The position numbers were made by a program, and so were the translations under genes. From positions 1-64,000 of the forward strand of contig JAZUJK010000006.1 in assembly GCA_045642705.1 (NCBI GenBank): a stretch of 64,000 bases of DNA, written 5' to 3'. The notes under the pieces are model-generated. The model ran no database searches. It had not been told where the DNA came from and saw only the letters and a program-made list of their open reading frames with translations. Shown here piece by piece: positions 39,171 to 48,969 of this stretch. Source of the DNA: UBA1227 sp045642705 (lineage in GTDB: Bacteria; Bacillota; Clostridia; Oscillospirales; Acutalibacteraceae). The first letter of the stretch is position 1. Each line of letters begins with the position of its first letter.

Positions 39171-41462
39171 ATGAAAATTAAGCGTATTTTTTCACTGCTT
39201 TTTGTACTAATTTTGATTTTTTCTTTTTCTGCTTGTAAGAAAAGTGAAGATGAAACAGAATATAAAAAGCTATCTATTGGTACAGCAGATGATTTGAATA
39301 ATTTGAATGTTGCAGTTTGTCAGGGCACTATCCATGACAAGCTTATTCTTGATATGTCTCCTCGGGCTAATATTCAGTATTATGCCACTTATTCAGATAT
39401 GCTAGCTGCACTTAAATCGCATAAAATTGATGCATTTATTGGTGATACACCATGTCTTAAATATCTGACACGAGAGGCCAATACGGATTGCTCATTCTTG
39501 CCAAATGAACTCTATATTCAGAATATTGGTTCAATATTCTCCAAGGAGACGGGAGAGGAACTCTGCGATGAATATAATGCATTTATCGAAAAGATTACGA
39601 AGGATGGACAACTTCTAAAGCTACAAGAAAAATGGATTGATGGAAAAGATGAAACTTTAACTATTGATCCTAGCACTCTCACAAATACTAAAAATAGAAT
39701 AATTAAGGTCGCTGTTGATTCTCTCAATCCACCATTTGGCTATATCAAGGATGGTAGCCTCGCAGGCTACGAGGTTGATATAGCGATAATGTTCTGCAAT
39801 GAAATGGGTTATGGAATTGAACTTGTCGATACTAAATTTGACTCAATTATTGCGGGCGTTGCGAGTGGCGCATATGATATGGGCTCGTCAAGTGTAACTA
39901 TAACTAAGGAGAGAGCAGAGCAACTGTTGTTCTCAATTCCTACTTTTAAGTCAGGTGCCTCAGTTGTAATTAGAACTGAGGATCTCGCCAAAGAGGCAGA
40001 AATAAAATATAAAAATATAGATGAACTAGCAGGTAAGAGAATTGCCGTTATGGTTGGTAGCGTCGGAGAAATTAAGGCAGCTAATTTTATAAAAGATGCT
40101 AAACTTGTAAAATTCCAAACTATTGCTGACTTGGGTCTCGCTATTGAATCAGATAAAGCAGACGCTTTATATTTTGATTATCCTAATGCTCTGTACCTCT
40201 GTAATGTATATAACAATTTAAGAATTATGGATGGAACCAAAGATCCAGAGGATTATGGATTTATTCTAAGGAAAAATGATGCAAAGGGAGCAAAACTTTG
40301 CCAAGAACTCAATGCATTTATTGCTAAGTGTCATAATGATGGAACGATAGATGAACTTGAAAAAATCTGGACAGGCACTGATGAAGAGGCTCAGAGAAAT
40401 GCTTTTAATTTGGATGATTTAACAGGGGAAAATGGCACAATTAATTTGGCTGTTTCTACTGCAATTGGTCCACCGTTCATATATATTCAAGACGATCATT
40501 ATGCTGGACTTGATATAAACTATTTATATCTTTTCTGCAAGGAATTAGGTTATGATTTGAAAATTGATAATGTTGAATTTGGTAGCATTATTAATCAGGT
40601 TGTATCTGGCAAGGATGATTTAGGAGCTAGCGGTATCTCTATCACTGAGGAGAGAGCACAGAGCGTTCTCTTTACTGATTCATATTACTCAGGTGGCCCT
40701 TGCATTATTGTTAGTACAACTGAAACACTTGTATCAGATGATACTTCTTTCCTTGATAGTATAGGCGACAGTTTCCAAAAGACTTTCATACGTGAACAGA
40801 GATGGAAGCTGTTCCTGTCTGGAATAGGCTCAACAATGCTTATCACTGTTATGTCTATTATATGCGGTACAGCTCTTGGCTTTCTTTCATATATGGCTTA
40901 TAGAAAAGAGAAGAAACCAGTCAATAAAGTTCTTGATTTCTTCTCATGGCTAATCGAAGGAATGCCGATGGTTGTATTCCTGATGATTTTATTCTATATA
41001 ATTTTTGCAAAGGCAGGACTGTCAGGTACTGCAGTCGCTATCGTGGGCTTCTCGCTGACTTTTGCGACATCTGTCCTCGGCATGCTGCGCACAAGTGTGG
41101 CAGCAGTTGACAAGGGACAGACTGAGGCAGCGCTTGCCCTCGGCTATTCACCGATAGCGACCTTCTTTAAAATTGTGTTGCCACAGGCTGCACAGTTCTT
41201 CCTACCAAACTTTAAGTCTGAAGTAGTTTCACTTATCAAGGGAACTGCTGTTGTAGGATATATCGCTGTTCAAGATTTAACCAAAATGGGAGATATCGTA
41301 AGATCACGTACATATGATGCTTTCTTCCCACTTATTGCAACAGCTATTATATATTTCATTCTTGCGGGAATACTCACGAGAATAATCTCTAGCATTGAGT
41401 TTAATGTGGACCCGAAACGTCGTGACGTTTCAAAACTCATGAAAGGAGATGACGACAAATGA
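39171..41462 (+). CDS. Amino-acid ABC transporter: lipoprotein with multiple substrate-binding domains fused to permease
   Basis: This is a 763-residue fusion. A lipoprotein signal ends at Cys22 (FSFSAC). Then come a partial SBP_bac_3 module (about 28-165), a full one (about 175-410; IKVAVDSLNPPFGYIKDG, AGYEVDIA) and a third, shortened one (about 420-530; NLAVSTAIGPPFIYIQDD). A His/Glu/Gln-type permease domain follows (about 545-745) with the EAA loop EAALALGYSPIATFFKIVLPQA. It imports polar amino acids with the ATPase encoded next (4-base overlap). The ATG at 39171 with AAAGGT upstream is preferred to TTG 39165. The order of one truncated, one full and one half module is unusual. Confidence 0.86.
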   Translation: MKIKRIFSLLFVLILIFSFSACKKSEDETEYKKLSIGTADDLNNLNVAVCQGTIHDKLILDMSPRANIQYYATYSDMLAALKSHKIDAFIGDTPCLKYLTREANTDCSFLPNELYIQNIGSIFSKETGEELCDEYNAFIEKITKDGQLLKLQEKWIDGKDETLTIDPSTLTNTKNRIIKVAVDSLNPPFGYIKDGSLAGYEVDIAIMFCNEMGYGIELVDTKFDSIIAGVASGAYDMGSSSVTITKERAEQLLFSIPTFKSGASVVIRTEDLAKEAEIKYKNIDELAGKRIAVMVGSVGEIKAANFIKDAKLVKFQTIADLGLAIESDKADALYFDYPNALYLCNVYNNLRIMDGTKDPEDYGFILRKNDAKGAKLCQELNAFIAKCHNDGTIDELEKIWTGTDEEAQRNAFNLDDLTGENGTINLAVSTAIGPPFIYIQDDHYAGLDINYLYLFCKELGYDLKIDNVEFGSIINQVVSGKDDLGASGISITEERAQSVLFTDSYYSGGPCIIVSTTETLVSDDTSFLDSIGDSFQKTFIREQRWKLFLSGIGSTMLITVMSIICGTALGFLSYMAYRKEKKPVNKVLDFFSWLIEGMPMVVFLMILFYIIFAKAGLSGTAVAIVGFSLTFATSVLGMLRTSVAAVDKGQTEAALALGYSPIATFFKIVLPQAAQFFLPNFKSEVVSLIKGTAVVGYIAVQDLTKMGDIVRSRTYDAFFPLIATAIIYFILAGILTRIISSIEFNVDPKRRDVSKLMKGDDDK

Positions 41463-42550
41463 TTGAATTACGTAATGTAAGAAAAGAATTTCCAGAAGTC
41501 ACTCCTCTTATGAATGTTACTACCACAATCAATGAGGGAGATGTTATATCTGTTATCGGTCCATCCGGTACAGGTAAGTCAACATTGCTTCGCTGTATCA
41601 ATATGCTCGATCCACCGACATCGGGTGATATTATCTTTGATGGCGAATGTATCACAGCCAAGGGCTGCGATATTAAAATGGTTCGACGCAAGATGGGAAT
41701 GGTATTCCAGAACTTTAATTTGTTCGGTCATTTAACCGTACTTGAGAATATCATGGTACCTCAGATGGATCTACTTAACAGGTCAAAAGAAGAGGCACGC
41801 GATAAGGCACTGGAACTCCTTAAAACTGTTGGCTTGTCCGACAAGGCACTCGCTTATCCTGACGAGCTCTCAGGCGGTCAGAAACAGCGTATTGCAATAG
41901 TTAGAACTCTTGCTATGGATCCAGAGGTAATCCTCTTTGACGAGCCTACATCGGCTCTCGATCCTACCATGGTAGGAGAGGTAGAAACAGTTATAAAAGA
42001 ACTAGCAAAATCTGGCGCTACAATGATGATTGTAACTCATGAGATGAAATTTGCTCGTGAGGTTTCAAACAGAGTTTTCTATATGGATGATGGTGGTATC
42101 TATGAAGATGGTACACCGGATGAAATATTTGAAAATCCTAAGAAGGACAAGACTCGTAGATTTATTAAACGTCTCAAGGTACTTGAACTTCAAATTGATG
42201 ATAAGAAATTTGACTATCTCGGCATGTCCTCTGAAATAGAGGAATACTGTTATAGGAGTCAAATTGATCGCAAGATGTCCAATAAACTTAGATCTTGCTT
42301 TGAGGAAGTATGTAAGACAATTCTCATCCCTCATTTGCCAGATGATTGTCATGTAAGTGTTATATTTGAATATTCGGCTAACCAAGGTACAACTATTGAA
42401 ACTCGTTATAATGGTGAACCGTTTAGTCCTATGGATACAAATGATGAAATAGCACTTAAATTCTTTGAGGCTAATCAGAGTACTTATAAACATGAATTAA
42501 TTGATGAATCTCCATATACCAATAAATTCACAATCACAATAGAGGAATAG
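41459..42550 (+). CDS. Polar amino-acid ABC ATPase with extra C-terminal domain
   Basis: This is a 363-residue protein. Residues 1-240 are a GlnQ-type ATPase: Walker A GPSGTGKS, a Q-loop, signature LSGGQKQR and Walker B VILFDEPTSALDP. Residues 241-363 are an added domain with EEVCKTILIPHLPDD, VIFEYSA and YNGEPFSPMD, which resembles the HATPase_c-like fold of anti-sigma factor kinases, with the key Asn apparently missing. It may sense ATP or bind a partner. It is translationally coupled to the permease gene upstream (ATGA). Standard GlnQ proteins are about 240 residues, so the tail is a fusion. Confidence 0.82.
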   Translation: MIELRNVRKEFPEVTPLMNVTTTINEGDVISVIGPSGTGKSTLLRCINMLDPPTSGDIIFDGECITAKGCDIKMVRRKMGMVFQNFNLFGHLTVLENIMVPQMDLLNRSKEEARDKALELLKTVGLSDKALAYPDELSGGQKQRIAIVRTLAMDPEVILFDEPTSALDPTMVGEVETVIKELAKSGATMMIVTHEMKFAREVSNRVFYMDDGGIYEDGTPDEIFENPKKDKTRRFIKRLKVLELQIDDKKFDYLGMSSEIEEYCYRSQIDRKMSNKLRSCFEEVCKTILIPHLPDDCHVSVIFEYSANQGTTIETRYNGEPFSPMDTNDEIALKFFEANQSTYKHELIDESPYTNKFTITIEE

Positions 42551-42563
42551 TGAGGTGATACAT

Positions 42564-44846
42564 ATGATAAAACTCGATAATGTATCCAAGTTTTACTACA
42601 GCAAAGGTGTTATTGCAGCAGGCTTTTCTAAAGTAAGCCTGGATTTTGAAATTGGCGAATTCGTTGCAATCACTGGTGAATCTGGTAGTGGTAAGTCCAC
42701 ACTTTTAAATGTTATATCCGGTCTCGATACATATGAAGAGGGCGAGATGTATATAAATGGTGAAGAGACTAGCCATTATACAGAAAAGGATTTTGAGGAT
42801 TATAGAAGAAAATATATTGGAAATATTTTCCAGAACTTCAATCTTGTAAATAGTTATACAGTTTATCAGAATGTAGAACTCGTTTTGCTCTTGGCTGGCG
42901 TAAAGCGCAGCGCAGCGAAAGCGCGAGCAAACGAGCTTATTGATCGCTGCGGCCTCCATGAGTATCGCAATACCAAGGCATCCAAACTATCAGGTGGCCA
43001 GAAGCAGCGCGTTGCTATTGCACGTGCGCTTGCTAAGGACACACCTATAATTATTGCGGATGAGCCAACAGGAAATCTTGATTCCGAGTCCGCAGCGGAT
43101 ATTATCAAGCTGTTGTCTGAAATAGCCAAGGATAAGCTTGTAATAATCGTTACACATAATTTTGATCAAGTAGAACCTTATATCACTCGCAAGATTAAGA
43201 TGCATGACGGTAAGGTGCTTGAGGATACTAAATATGATAGAGATAGATATGTAAGCGAGACTGCGGCGCCAACGCTTGCACAGGCGAACAAAATCAGATT
43301 CCCATCTGAAGTTCGACTCGGCGTTCGCAACGCGTTTAACATTCCTGTTAAATTCCTTTTACTTACATTTGTATTTATATTTGTTACTTTGGCATTCGTT
43401 CTTGAAATGTCTATTTATCAGTCTGAGGTCTATGAAAATGCACTCCTTGGCTATAATTACTATTTTAATAACACATCTGAAAACAGATTGATTGTAAGAA
43501 ATAAGACAGGTGAGAATAGTTTTGAGCCTATGAGTGATGGAGATATTGAGAAGATTTCCAAGTTATCAAATATTGCTCAAATCGAAAAGTATGATGTCCT
43601 TATGGACAATCAAGTAGCCTTTGAAGACGATAAAAATAATTTCTATCTATATGGAATAAGTCAGAGGATCTCAAACTTTAAGGGCGGAGATCTTGACTAT
43701 GGTCGTATGCCAGAGAAACCTAATGAAATTTTAGTCGTTACCACCAAGAATTCTTATACAATTCCACAGGGGACTCAGATGATTAATGAGTTGATGGGAA
43801 CCGATCTATATAGACTGAATTCTCTTGATTGGCAACGTCTAAATAATCAAAAGTTTAGAATAGTAGGTATTAAATATGTCAAGAATTCTGACAGTCCAAT
43901 TATTCTTCCTTATCAGAGCTTGTTCTATCTAGATGATTCTGTACTTGATGATCTTAGAATTGAGTCAAATAGAAACTTCTCTGATATTAAGTTAAAATTC
44001 CAGGATATTACTTACGATGAGGGTATGATGTATCCAATGTTCACTATTGGAATATCTGACTCTGTAAGCAGTGGAACATGTTGGGTATCACAACAATATA
44101 ATTTGCTTTCCTTGAAAGACCAAAAGGCCCTTGGAAAAGACATTATAGTTACTGCGAGCAATAAGTATTACACAGATGATATTACCCTAAAAGTTGATAA
44201 GATTTATAACAAGCAATCCTTTAAGAACGCCTATACGATCAATGAAGGTGTTCGATATGAGGACCTTGATGGTATGATTCTTGTCAATAGCAAGGATTTT
44301 AGGCAACTCTTTGAAAAGGATTCATATCAGGTATCAGTATTTGTTGATGATGCCGTAATAGTTGAGCAGACAGCAAATGCTATCCGTGATCTCGGATATG
44401 ATGTGCTTCTTATCAAGGATACGTTATATGACGATGGAGAAAATGCTATCCTTCAATTAATAAATAAAGTAATAATTGTTGGTGTCGCATTTGTTCTGCT
44501 TATCATCTCATACTTTGTAATACGTATTATCTTGAAATCTAGAAATGTTTACTATTCAACTATACGTATGCTTGGTGCAAATGTATCAGTATCACGCACG
44601 CTCCTCATTATTGATATGATGGTCTGTGCCGGAATAGGATATTTCGTTGTACTGGGAGCATTAAAACTGCTTAATATTTGGTACTCGTCAACATATATCC
44701 TTAATACAATTAATCAATTTATGACGATTCCTCAATATGCGATTATCTTCGTACTAGTAATTCTAATTTCAGTAATTATTGGTGCAAGGTATTCAAATAG
44801 ACTCTTTAAGAACTCTACCATGCAGACATTAAAAGAGGAGGTGTAA
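42564..44846 (+). CDS. ABC ATPase - FtsX permease fusion (first copy)
   Basis: This 760-residue half-transporter has both parts in one chain. The ATPase covers about 1-225 (GESGSGKS, LSGGQKQR, IIIADEPTGNLDSES). A TM follows at about 267-290, then a MacB-like extracytoplasmic domain (about 300-620) and three C-terminal TMs (about 635-755) with the FtsX pattern RMLGANVSVSRTLLI. It should act in export or signalling rather than uptake. The substrate is unknown. ATG 42564 has GAGGTG 6 nt upstream. It is followed after 6 nt by a second, related fusion, suggesting a heterodimer. Confidence 0.84.
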   Translation: MIKLDNVSKFYYSKGVIAAGFSKVSLDFEIGEFVAITGESGSGKSTLLNVISGLDTYEEGEMYINGEETSHYTEKDFEDYRRKYIGNIFQNFNLVNSYTVYQNVELVLLLAGVKRSAAKARANELIDRCGLHEYRNTKASKLSGGQKQRVAIARALAKDTPIIIADEPTGNLDSESAADIIKLLSEIAKDKLVIIVTHNFDQVEPYITRKIKMHDGKVLEDTKYDRDRYVSETAAPTLAQANKIRFPSEVRLGVRNAFNIPVKFLLLTFVFIFVTLAFVLEMSIYQSEVYENALLGYNYYFNNTSENRLIVRNKTGENSFEPMSDGDIEKISKLSNIAQIEKYDVLMDNQVAFEDDKNNFYLYGISQRISNFKGGDLDYGRMPEKPNEILVVTTKNSYTIPQGTQMINELMGTDLYRLNSLDWQRLNNQKFRIVGIKYVKNSDSPIILPYQSLFYLDDSVLDDLRIESNRNFSDIKLKFQDITYDEGMMYPMFTIGISDSVSSGTCWVSQQYNLLSLKDQKALGKDIIVTASNKYYTDDITLKVDKIYNKQSFKNAYTINEGVRYEDLDGMILVNSKDFRQLFEKDSYQVSVFVDDAVIVEQTANAIRDLGYDVLLIKDTLYDDGENAILQLINKVIIVGVAFVLLIISYFVIRIILKSRNVYYSTIRMLGANVSVSRTLLIIDMMVCAGIGYFVVLGALKLLNIWYSSTYILNTINQFMTIPQYAIIFVLVILISVIIGARYSNRLFKNSTMQTLKEEV

Positions 44847-44852
44847 GACGTA

Positions 44853-47351
44853 ATGATTGAAATTAAAGATTTAAATAAATACTTCAATAAAGGCAAGAAA
44901 AATGAAATTCATGCCATAAACAATACGTCTTTATCACTTCCAGATAGTGGCCTTGTTGCCTTGCTCGGTGAATCCGGTTGCGGCAAAACAACAATGCTTA
45001 ATGCAATTGGTGGTCTTGATAAAGTTAAATCAGGTAGTATCGTTATCAACGGAAATAACATAACATCTAAAAGTGCAGGAAAAGTTGATAAAATCAGAAA
45101 TATGTCTGTTGGCTATATCTTCCAAGATTATAAGTTGATGGATGATATGACTGTATTTGACAATGTCGCACTTGCACTCAAGATGATAGGAATCAAGGAC
45201 AAGAATGAGATTGCTGTTCGTGTTGAATATGTTCTTGATAAAGTAGGTATCTTGCGTTATCGCTCGCGCCCGGCAGGCACATTGTCAGGCGGTGAGCGCC
45301 AGCGCGTTGGTATTGCGCGTGCGCTTGTTAAGAATCCTGACATTATTCTTGCTGACGAGCCTACTGGAAATCTCGACTCCAAGAATTCTGTCGAGATCAT
45401 GAATATCATCAAGAAGATTTCAAAGGATAGGCTCGTCATTCTAGTAACCCACGAGCGCCCGCTCGCGCAGTTCTATGCAGACCGTATCGTTGAAATTGTT
45501 GATGGTTCAGTTGTCTCTGATAATGAGAATAATCATAATGATTCACTAAATTATGAGCTTGATAATATATTTTATCTTAAGGATTTCACTAAGCATTTTA
45601 GAATCAATGATGGAGAAAATAAGAGACATGTCAATCTATATGACAATGACAAGGGATCTATAGATATCAATATTATTGTTGAGAACGACAATATTTACAT
45701 TCAAGCGCTAGACGGTAAGAATGTTGAAATTATAGATAAAAACTCTTCTATCGACGTTGTAGACGATTTCAAGCAGAATATCAATCGAGAGGATATAGAG
45801 GACTTTGATTTTGATCTCTCAACTGTTGGTGATCAGTCTATCAAGAAGAAATATACATCAATCTATAATATCTTCTCTGCAATTGCTTATGGTTTCCGCA
45901 AATTATTCTCATATCCATTGCTTAGAAAATTATTACTTATCGGCTTTGCTCTCGCTGGAATATTTGTTGTATATTCAGTTGGTCAGATACTTGCAGTAAA
46001 TCATGTGGAGGATGCTGACTATGTTACATATAATAAGAATTATATTGTAATTGATAAGCCATCAATGACTGTAAAAGAAATTGAAAATATTGAAGCGATG
46101 AAGGATGTTAAATATGTCATCCCATCAAATTCAAAAGTTTCTTTAAAAATCAAATTTGATGATTATTATCAAACTGCTAAAGCAGGAGGCTCTTTAGAGG
46201 GCTCACTTGCATCAATAGATTTAATATCAGCAGAAAGCCTATTTGCAGGACGTATGCCAGAAAAGGCAAATGAAATTGTAATTGACCAGCTACTTTATAA
46301 AAACCGTAATGGTTTGCAAGCACAGGCTAAAATGTCTGGTATACAGTCAATTGAAGGCCTTATTGGTAGAAAACTTTCACTCAATAATGATATGGGTGAG
46401 TATACAATTGTTGGAATTTCAGATTTGGGAAGTCCATCAATCTATGCCAAGAGTTCGGAACTTCTTAATATAGTGAGATATTCATTTGAAGTTATGAATG
46501 ACGATTTTGATTTATATTATGATATGCATGATGGTGCAGGATATGAAAATGCATCCAGCATGAATGAACTCACTGATTATAAGCGCTTTGAAAGCAAGAT
46601 CAAACTTGTCGATGATAAGAAGAGCAAATTACCAGTTAATGATTATGAAGTTCTTCTTCCTGATACATATATGTTGCAGTATCAGATTGGTAAGGATACC
46701 AAGCTCAAAGTAAACGATAAGGCTCTCAAAGTATGTGGCTTCTATGTTACAGACAATGGAGATAATTCATTTAGTGCTTATTTCGTAAATGAGAATATGA
46801 TTAAGCAGCAACTTATCAATGATAAGGATTCATTTACAGTTTGTACCTATAATAAAGATGATGTTCTAGAAGCATTACTAGAAAATAAATATCAAGCCTA
46901 TGATACGCTCGCTCGTGACAGAGAAGAACTTGATGAAATGCGTCAACTTGTTGTTGTGTCAACAACAATGCTCGGCCTTGTAATGCTTGGCATTTCGCTT
47001 ATTGAAATGTTCTTAATGAGCAGATCTTCATTCCTATCACGTATCAAAGAAGTTGGTATGCTTCGCGCTATTGGTGCTAAGAAATATGATATTTATAAGA
47101 TGTTTATGGGAGAAATAATTGCTATTACAACTATCACAAGTTTACCAGCAATGTTACTTACTTATTATGTTGAGGATTATCTCCTTGATAACATCAAGTC
47201 TTTTAAAGAAGCTTTCTATCTACCGATACCATATTTCATCATTACAATACTTGCAGTTTATGTATTCAACTTACTAATTGGTCTTATCCCAGTATGGAAT
47301 ACTATGCGCAAGCGTCCAGCAGCAATCCTTGCCCGTAAGGACGTAGATTAA
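44853..47351 (+). CDS. ABC ATPase - FtsX permease fusion (second copy)
   Basis: This 832-residue paralogue of the upstream gene has an ATPase about 1-220 (GESGCGKT, LSGGERQR, IILADEPTGNLDSKN). A cytoplasmic insert of about 120 residues rich in Asp/Asn (about 225-345) follows, which the first copy lacks, then a TM at about 368-388, an extracytoplasmic core and three C-terminal TMs with MLRAIGAKKYDIYKMFMGE. The same operon carries an amino-acid importer, so a sensing or resistance role is possible. RBS GAGGAGGTG precedes the ATG. A strong terminator ends the unit. Confidence 0.84.
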   Translation: MIEIKDLNKYFNKGKKNEIHAINNTSLSLPDSGLVALLGESGCGKTTMLNAIGGLDKVKSGSIVINGNNITSKSAGKVDKIRNMSVGYIFQDYKLMDDMTVFDNVALALKMIGIKDKNEIAVRVEYVLDKVGILRYRSRPAGTLSGGERQRVGIARALVKNPDIILADEPTGNLDSKNSVEIMNIIKKISKDRLVILVTHERPLAQFYADRIVEIVDGSVVSDNENNHNDSLNYELDNIFYLKDFTKHFRINDGENKRHVNLYDNDKGSIDINIIVENDNIYIQALDGKNVEIIDKNSSIDVVDDFKQNINREDIEDFDFDLSTVGDQSIKKKYTSIYNIFSAIAYGFRKLFSYPLLRKLLLIGFALAGIFVVYSVGQILAVNHVEDADYVTYNKNYIVIDKPSMTVKEIENIEAMKDVKYVIPSNSKVSLKIKFDDYYQTAKAGGSLEGSLASIDLISAESLFAGRMPEKANEIVIDQLLYKNRNGLQAQAKMSGIQSIEGLIGRKLSLNNDMGEYTIVGISDLGSPSIYAKSSELLNIVRYSFEVMNDDFDLYYDMHDGAGYENASSMNELTDYKRFESKIKLVDDKKSKLPVNDYEVLLPDTYMLQYQIGKDTKLKVNDKALKVCGFYVTDNGDNSFSAYFVNENMIKQQLINDKDSFTVCTYNKDDVLEALLENKYQAYDTLARDREELDEMRQLVVVSTTMLGLVMLGISLIEMFLMSRSSFLSRIKEVGMLRAIGAKKYDIYKMFMGEIIAITTITSLPAMLLTYYVEDYLLDNIKSFKEAFYLPIPYFIITILAVYVFNLLIGLIPVWNTMRKRPAAILARKDVD

Positions 47352-47362
47352 AACAAAATAAT

Positions 47363-47396
47363 AAGGGGCTTGCTATTGCAAGCCCCTTATTTTTAT
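47363..47396 (+). terminator. Terminator of the ABC operon
   Basis: AAGGGGCTTGC pairs with GCAAGCCCCTT over TATT, followed by ATTTTTATTT. It also separates the operon from convergent guaB. Confidence 0.92.
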
Positions 47397-47401
47397 TTAA
47401 A

Positions 47402-48901
47402 TTAGTCTGTAACTTGTTCCTTTAGAATTACGTCGTGTGAGCCACCCTCAACAATTGAAGTAGAGGATACAACTGTGAGTTTTGCTTTCTCTCTGAGTTC
47501 TGGAATTGAGAGAGCGCCGCAGTTGCACATTGTTGAGCGAACCTTGGAAAGGGTAGTGTAAACGCCATCCTTGAGAGAACCAGCGTATGGTACATATGAG
47601 TCTACGCCTTCCTCAAATGATAACTTGCCGGCGCCGCCGAGGTCGTAGCGCTGCCAGTTACGAGCACGGTTAGAACCTTCGCCCCAGTACTCTTTAACAT
47701 AGCGGCCATTGATACGAACCTTGTTGGTAGGAGACTCATCAAAGCGTGCAAAGTAACGGCCGAGCATGAGGAAGTCGGCGCCCATTGCAAGGGCAAGTGT
47801 AACGTGGTAATCGTGTACAATACCACCATCTGAGCAAACTGGTACATATACGCCAGTTTCCTCAAAGTACTTGTCACGTTCCTTGCAAACATCGATGAGT
47901 GCGGTTGCCTGTCCACGACCGATACCCTTGGTCTCACGTGTGATACAGATTGAACCGCCGCCGATACCAACTTTTACAAAGTCAGCACCGCAGTCAGCAA
48001 GGAAGCGGAAGCCTTCGCCGTCAACAACATTACCAGCACCTACTTTTACGCTGTCGCCGTAGTGCTCGCGAATCCAAGCAATAGTATTTGCTTGCCATGC
48101 TGAGTATCCCTCAGATGAGTCGATACAGAGCACATCGGCACCAGCCTCTACAAGTGCTGGTACACGCTCCGCATAGTCGCGTGTGTTGATGCCGGCACCA
48201 ACTACATATGACTTGTGTTCATCAAGGAGTTCGAGAACATTTTCTTTATGTGAATCATAGTCTTTTCTGAAAACGAGATAGGTGAGGTGATCCTCAGAAT
48301 CTACAAGTGGGAGAGCGTTAAGCTTGTTGTCCCAGATGATATCATTGGCCTCTTTTAATGTTGTTGTATCAGGCGCTGTAACAAGCTTTTCACGTGGTGT
48401 CATGAAGTCTGATACAGGAGTATTGAGATCCATTCTTGATACACGATAGTCACGGCTACCAACAATACCGAGAAGTTTACCATTTGCTGTACCATCATCA
48501 GTTACTGCAACTGTTGAGTGGCCAGTCTTCTCCTTGAGCGCAATTATGTCTGCAAGGGTTGCATCTGGTGTGATGTTGCTTGTTGATGTGATAAAGCCCT
48601 TCTTGTAATTCTTAACTCTGGCAACCATTGCAGCCTCTGACTCTATTGACTGAGAGCCAAAGATGAACGATACACCGCCTTCTTTTGCAAGTGCAATAGC
48701 AAGTGTATCGTTTGATACAGCCTGCATAATTGCGCTGACCATAGGGATGTTAAGCTTGATTGCTGGTTCTTCGCCTTTCTTGAATTTAACAAGTGGGGTA
48801 GAGAGGTTAACTGCAGTTGGAATGCAGTCTGCTGATGAATATCCAGGTACTAAGAGATATTCACCAAATGTTCTTGATGGTTCTTCAAAATAAAAAGCCA
48901 T
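47402..48901 (-). CDS. guaB: IMP dehydrogenase, Tritrichomonas-like type
   Basis: This 499-residue enzyme oxidises IMP to XMP for guanine nucleotide synthesis. It has an (alpha/beta)8 barrel with a two-CBS insert (about residues 95-215), the catalytic Cys near 318 in GGGSICITRE, and the flap Arg-Tyr in NWQRYDLGG. Several stretches (KGIGRGQATA, YFEETGVYVPVCSDGGIV, GEGSNRARNWQRYD, STMCNCGAL) are the ones I recall from Tritrichomonas foetus IMPDH rather than from standard GuaB (GPGSICTTR). AAGGAG precedes the ATG. No own promoter is obvious; it may be read from the foldase gene through a hairpin. Confidence 0.93.
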   Translation of the reverse strand: MAFYFEEPSRTFGEYLLVPGYSSADCIPTAVNLSTPLVKFKKGEEPAIKLNIPMVSAIMQAVSNDTLAIALAKEGGVSFIFGSQSIESEAAMVARVKNYKKGFITSTSNITPDATLADIIALKEKTGHSTVAVTDDGTANGKLLGIVGSRDYRVSRMDLNTPVSDFMTPREKLVTAPDTTTLKEANDIIWDNKLNALPLVDSEDHLTYLVFRKDYDSHKENVLELLDEHKSYVVGAGINTRDYAERVPALVEAGADVLCIDSSEGYSAWQANTIAWIREHYGDSVKVGAGNVVDGEGFRFLADCGADFVKVGIGGGSICITRETKGIGRGQATALIDVCKERDKYFEETGVYVPVCSDGGIVHDYHVTLALAMGADFLMLGRYFARFDESPTNKVRINGRYVKEYWGEGSNRARNWQRYDLGGAGKLSFEEGVDSYVPYAGSLKDGVYTTLSKVRSTMCNCGALSIPELREKAKLTVVSSTSIVEGGSHDVILKEQVTD

Positions 48902-48931
48902 AATCTTTCTCCTTAATCGTTTTCAGAAAAT

Positions 48932-48963
48932 TTAAAGAAAGGAGGCAACGCGCAGTTGCCTCC
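48932..48963 (-). terminator. Hairpin between the SCP2-like gene and guaB
   Basis: On the minus strand GGAGGCAAC/GTTGCCTCC with loop TGCGC is followed by TTTCTTTAAATTTT. This is an intrinsic terminator or attenuator. Because guaB shows no clear promoter of its own, partial read-through is likely. Confidence 0.75.
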
Positions 48964-48969
48964 ATAAAA

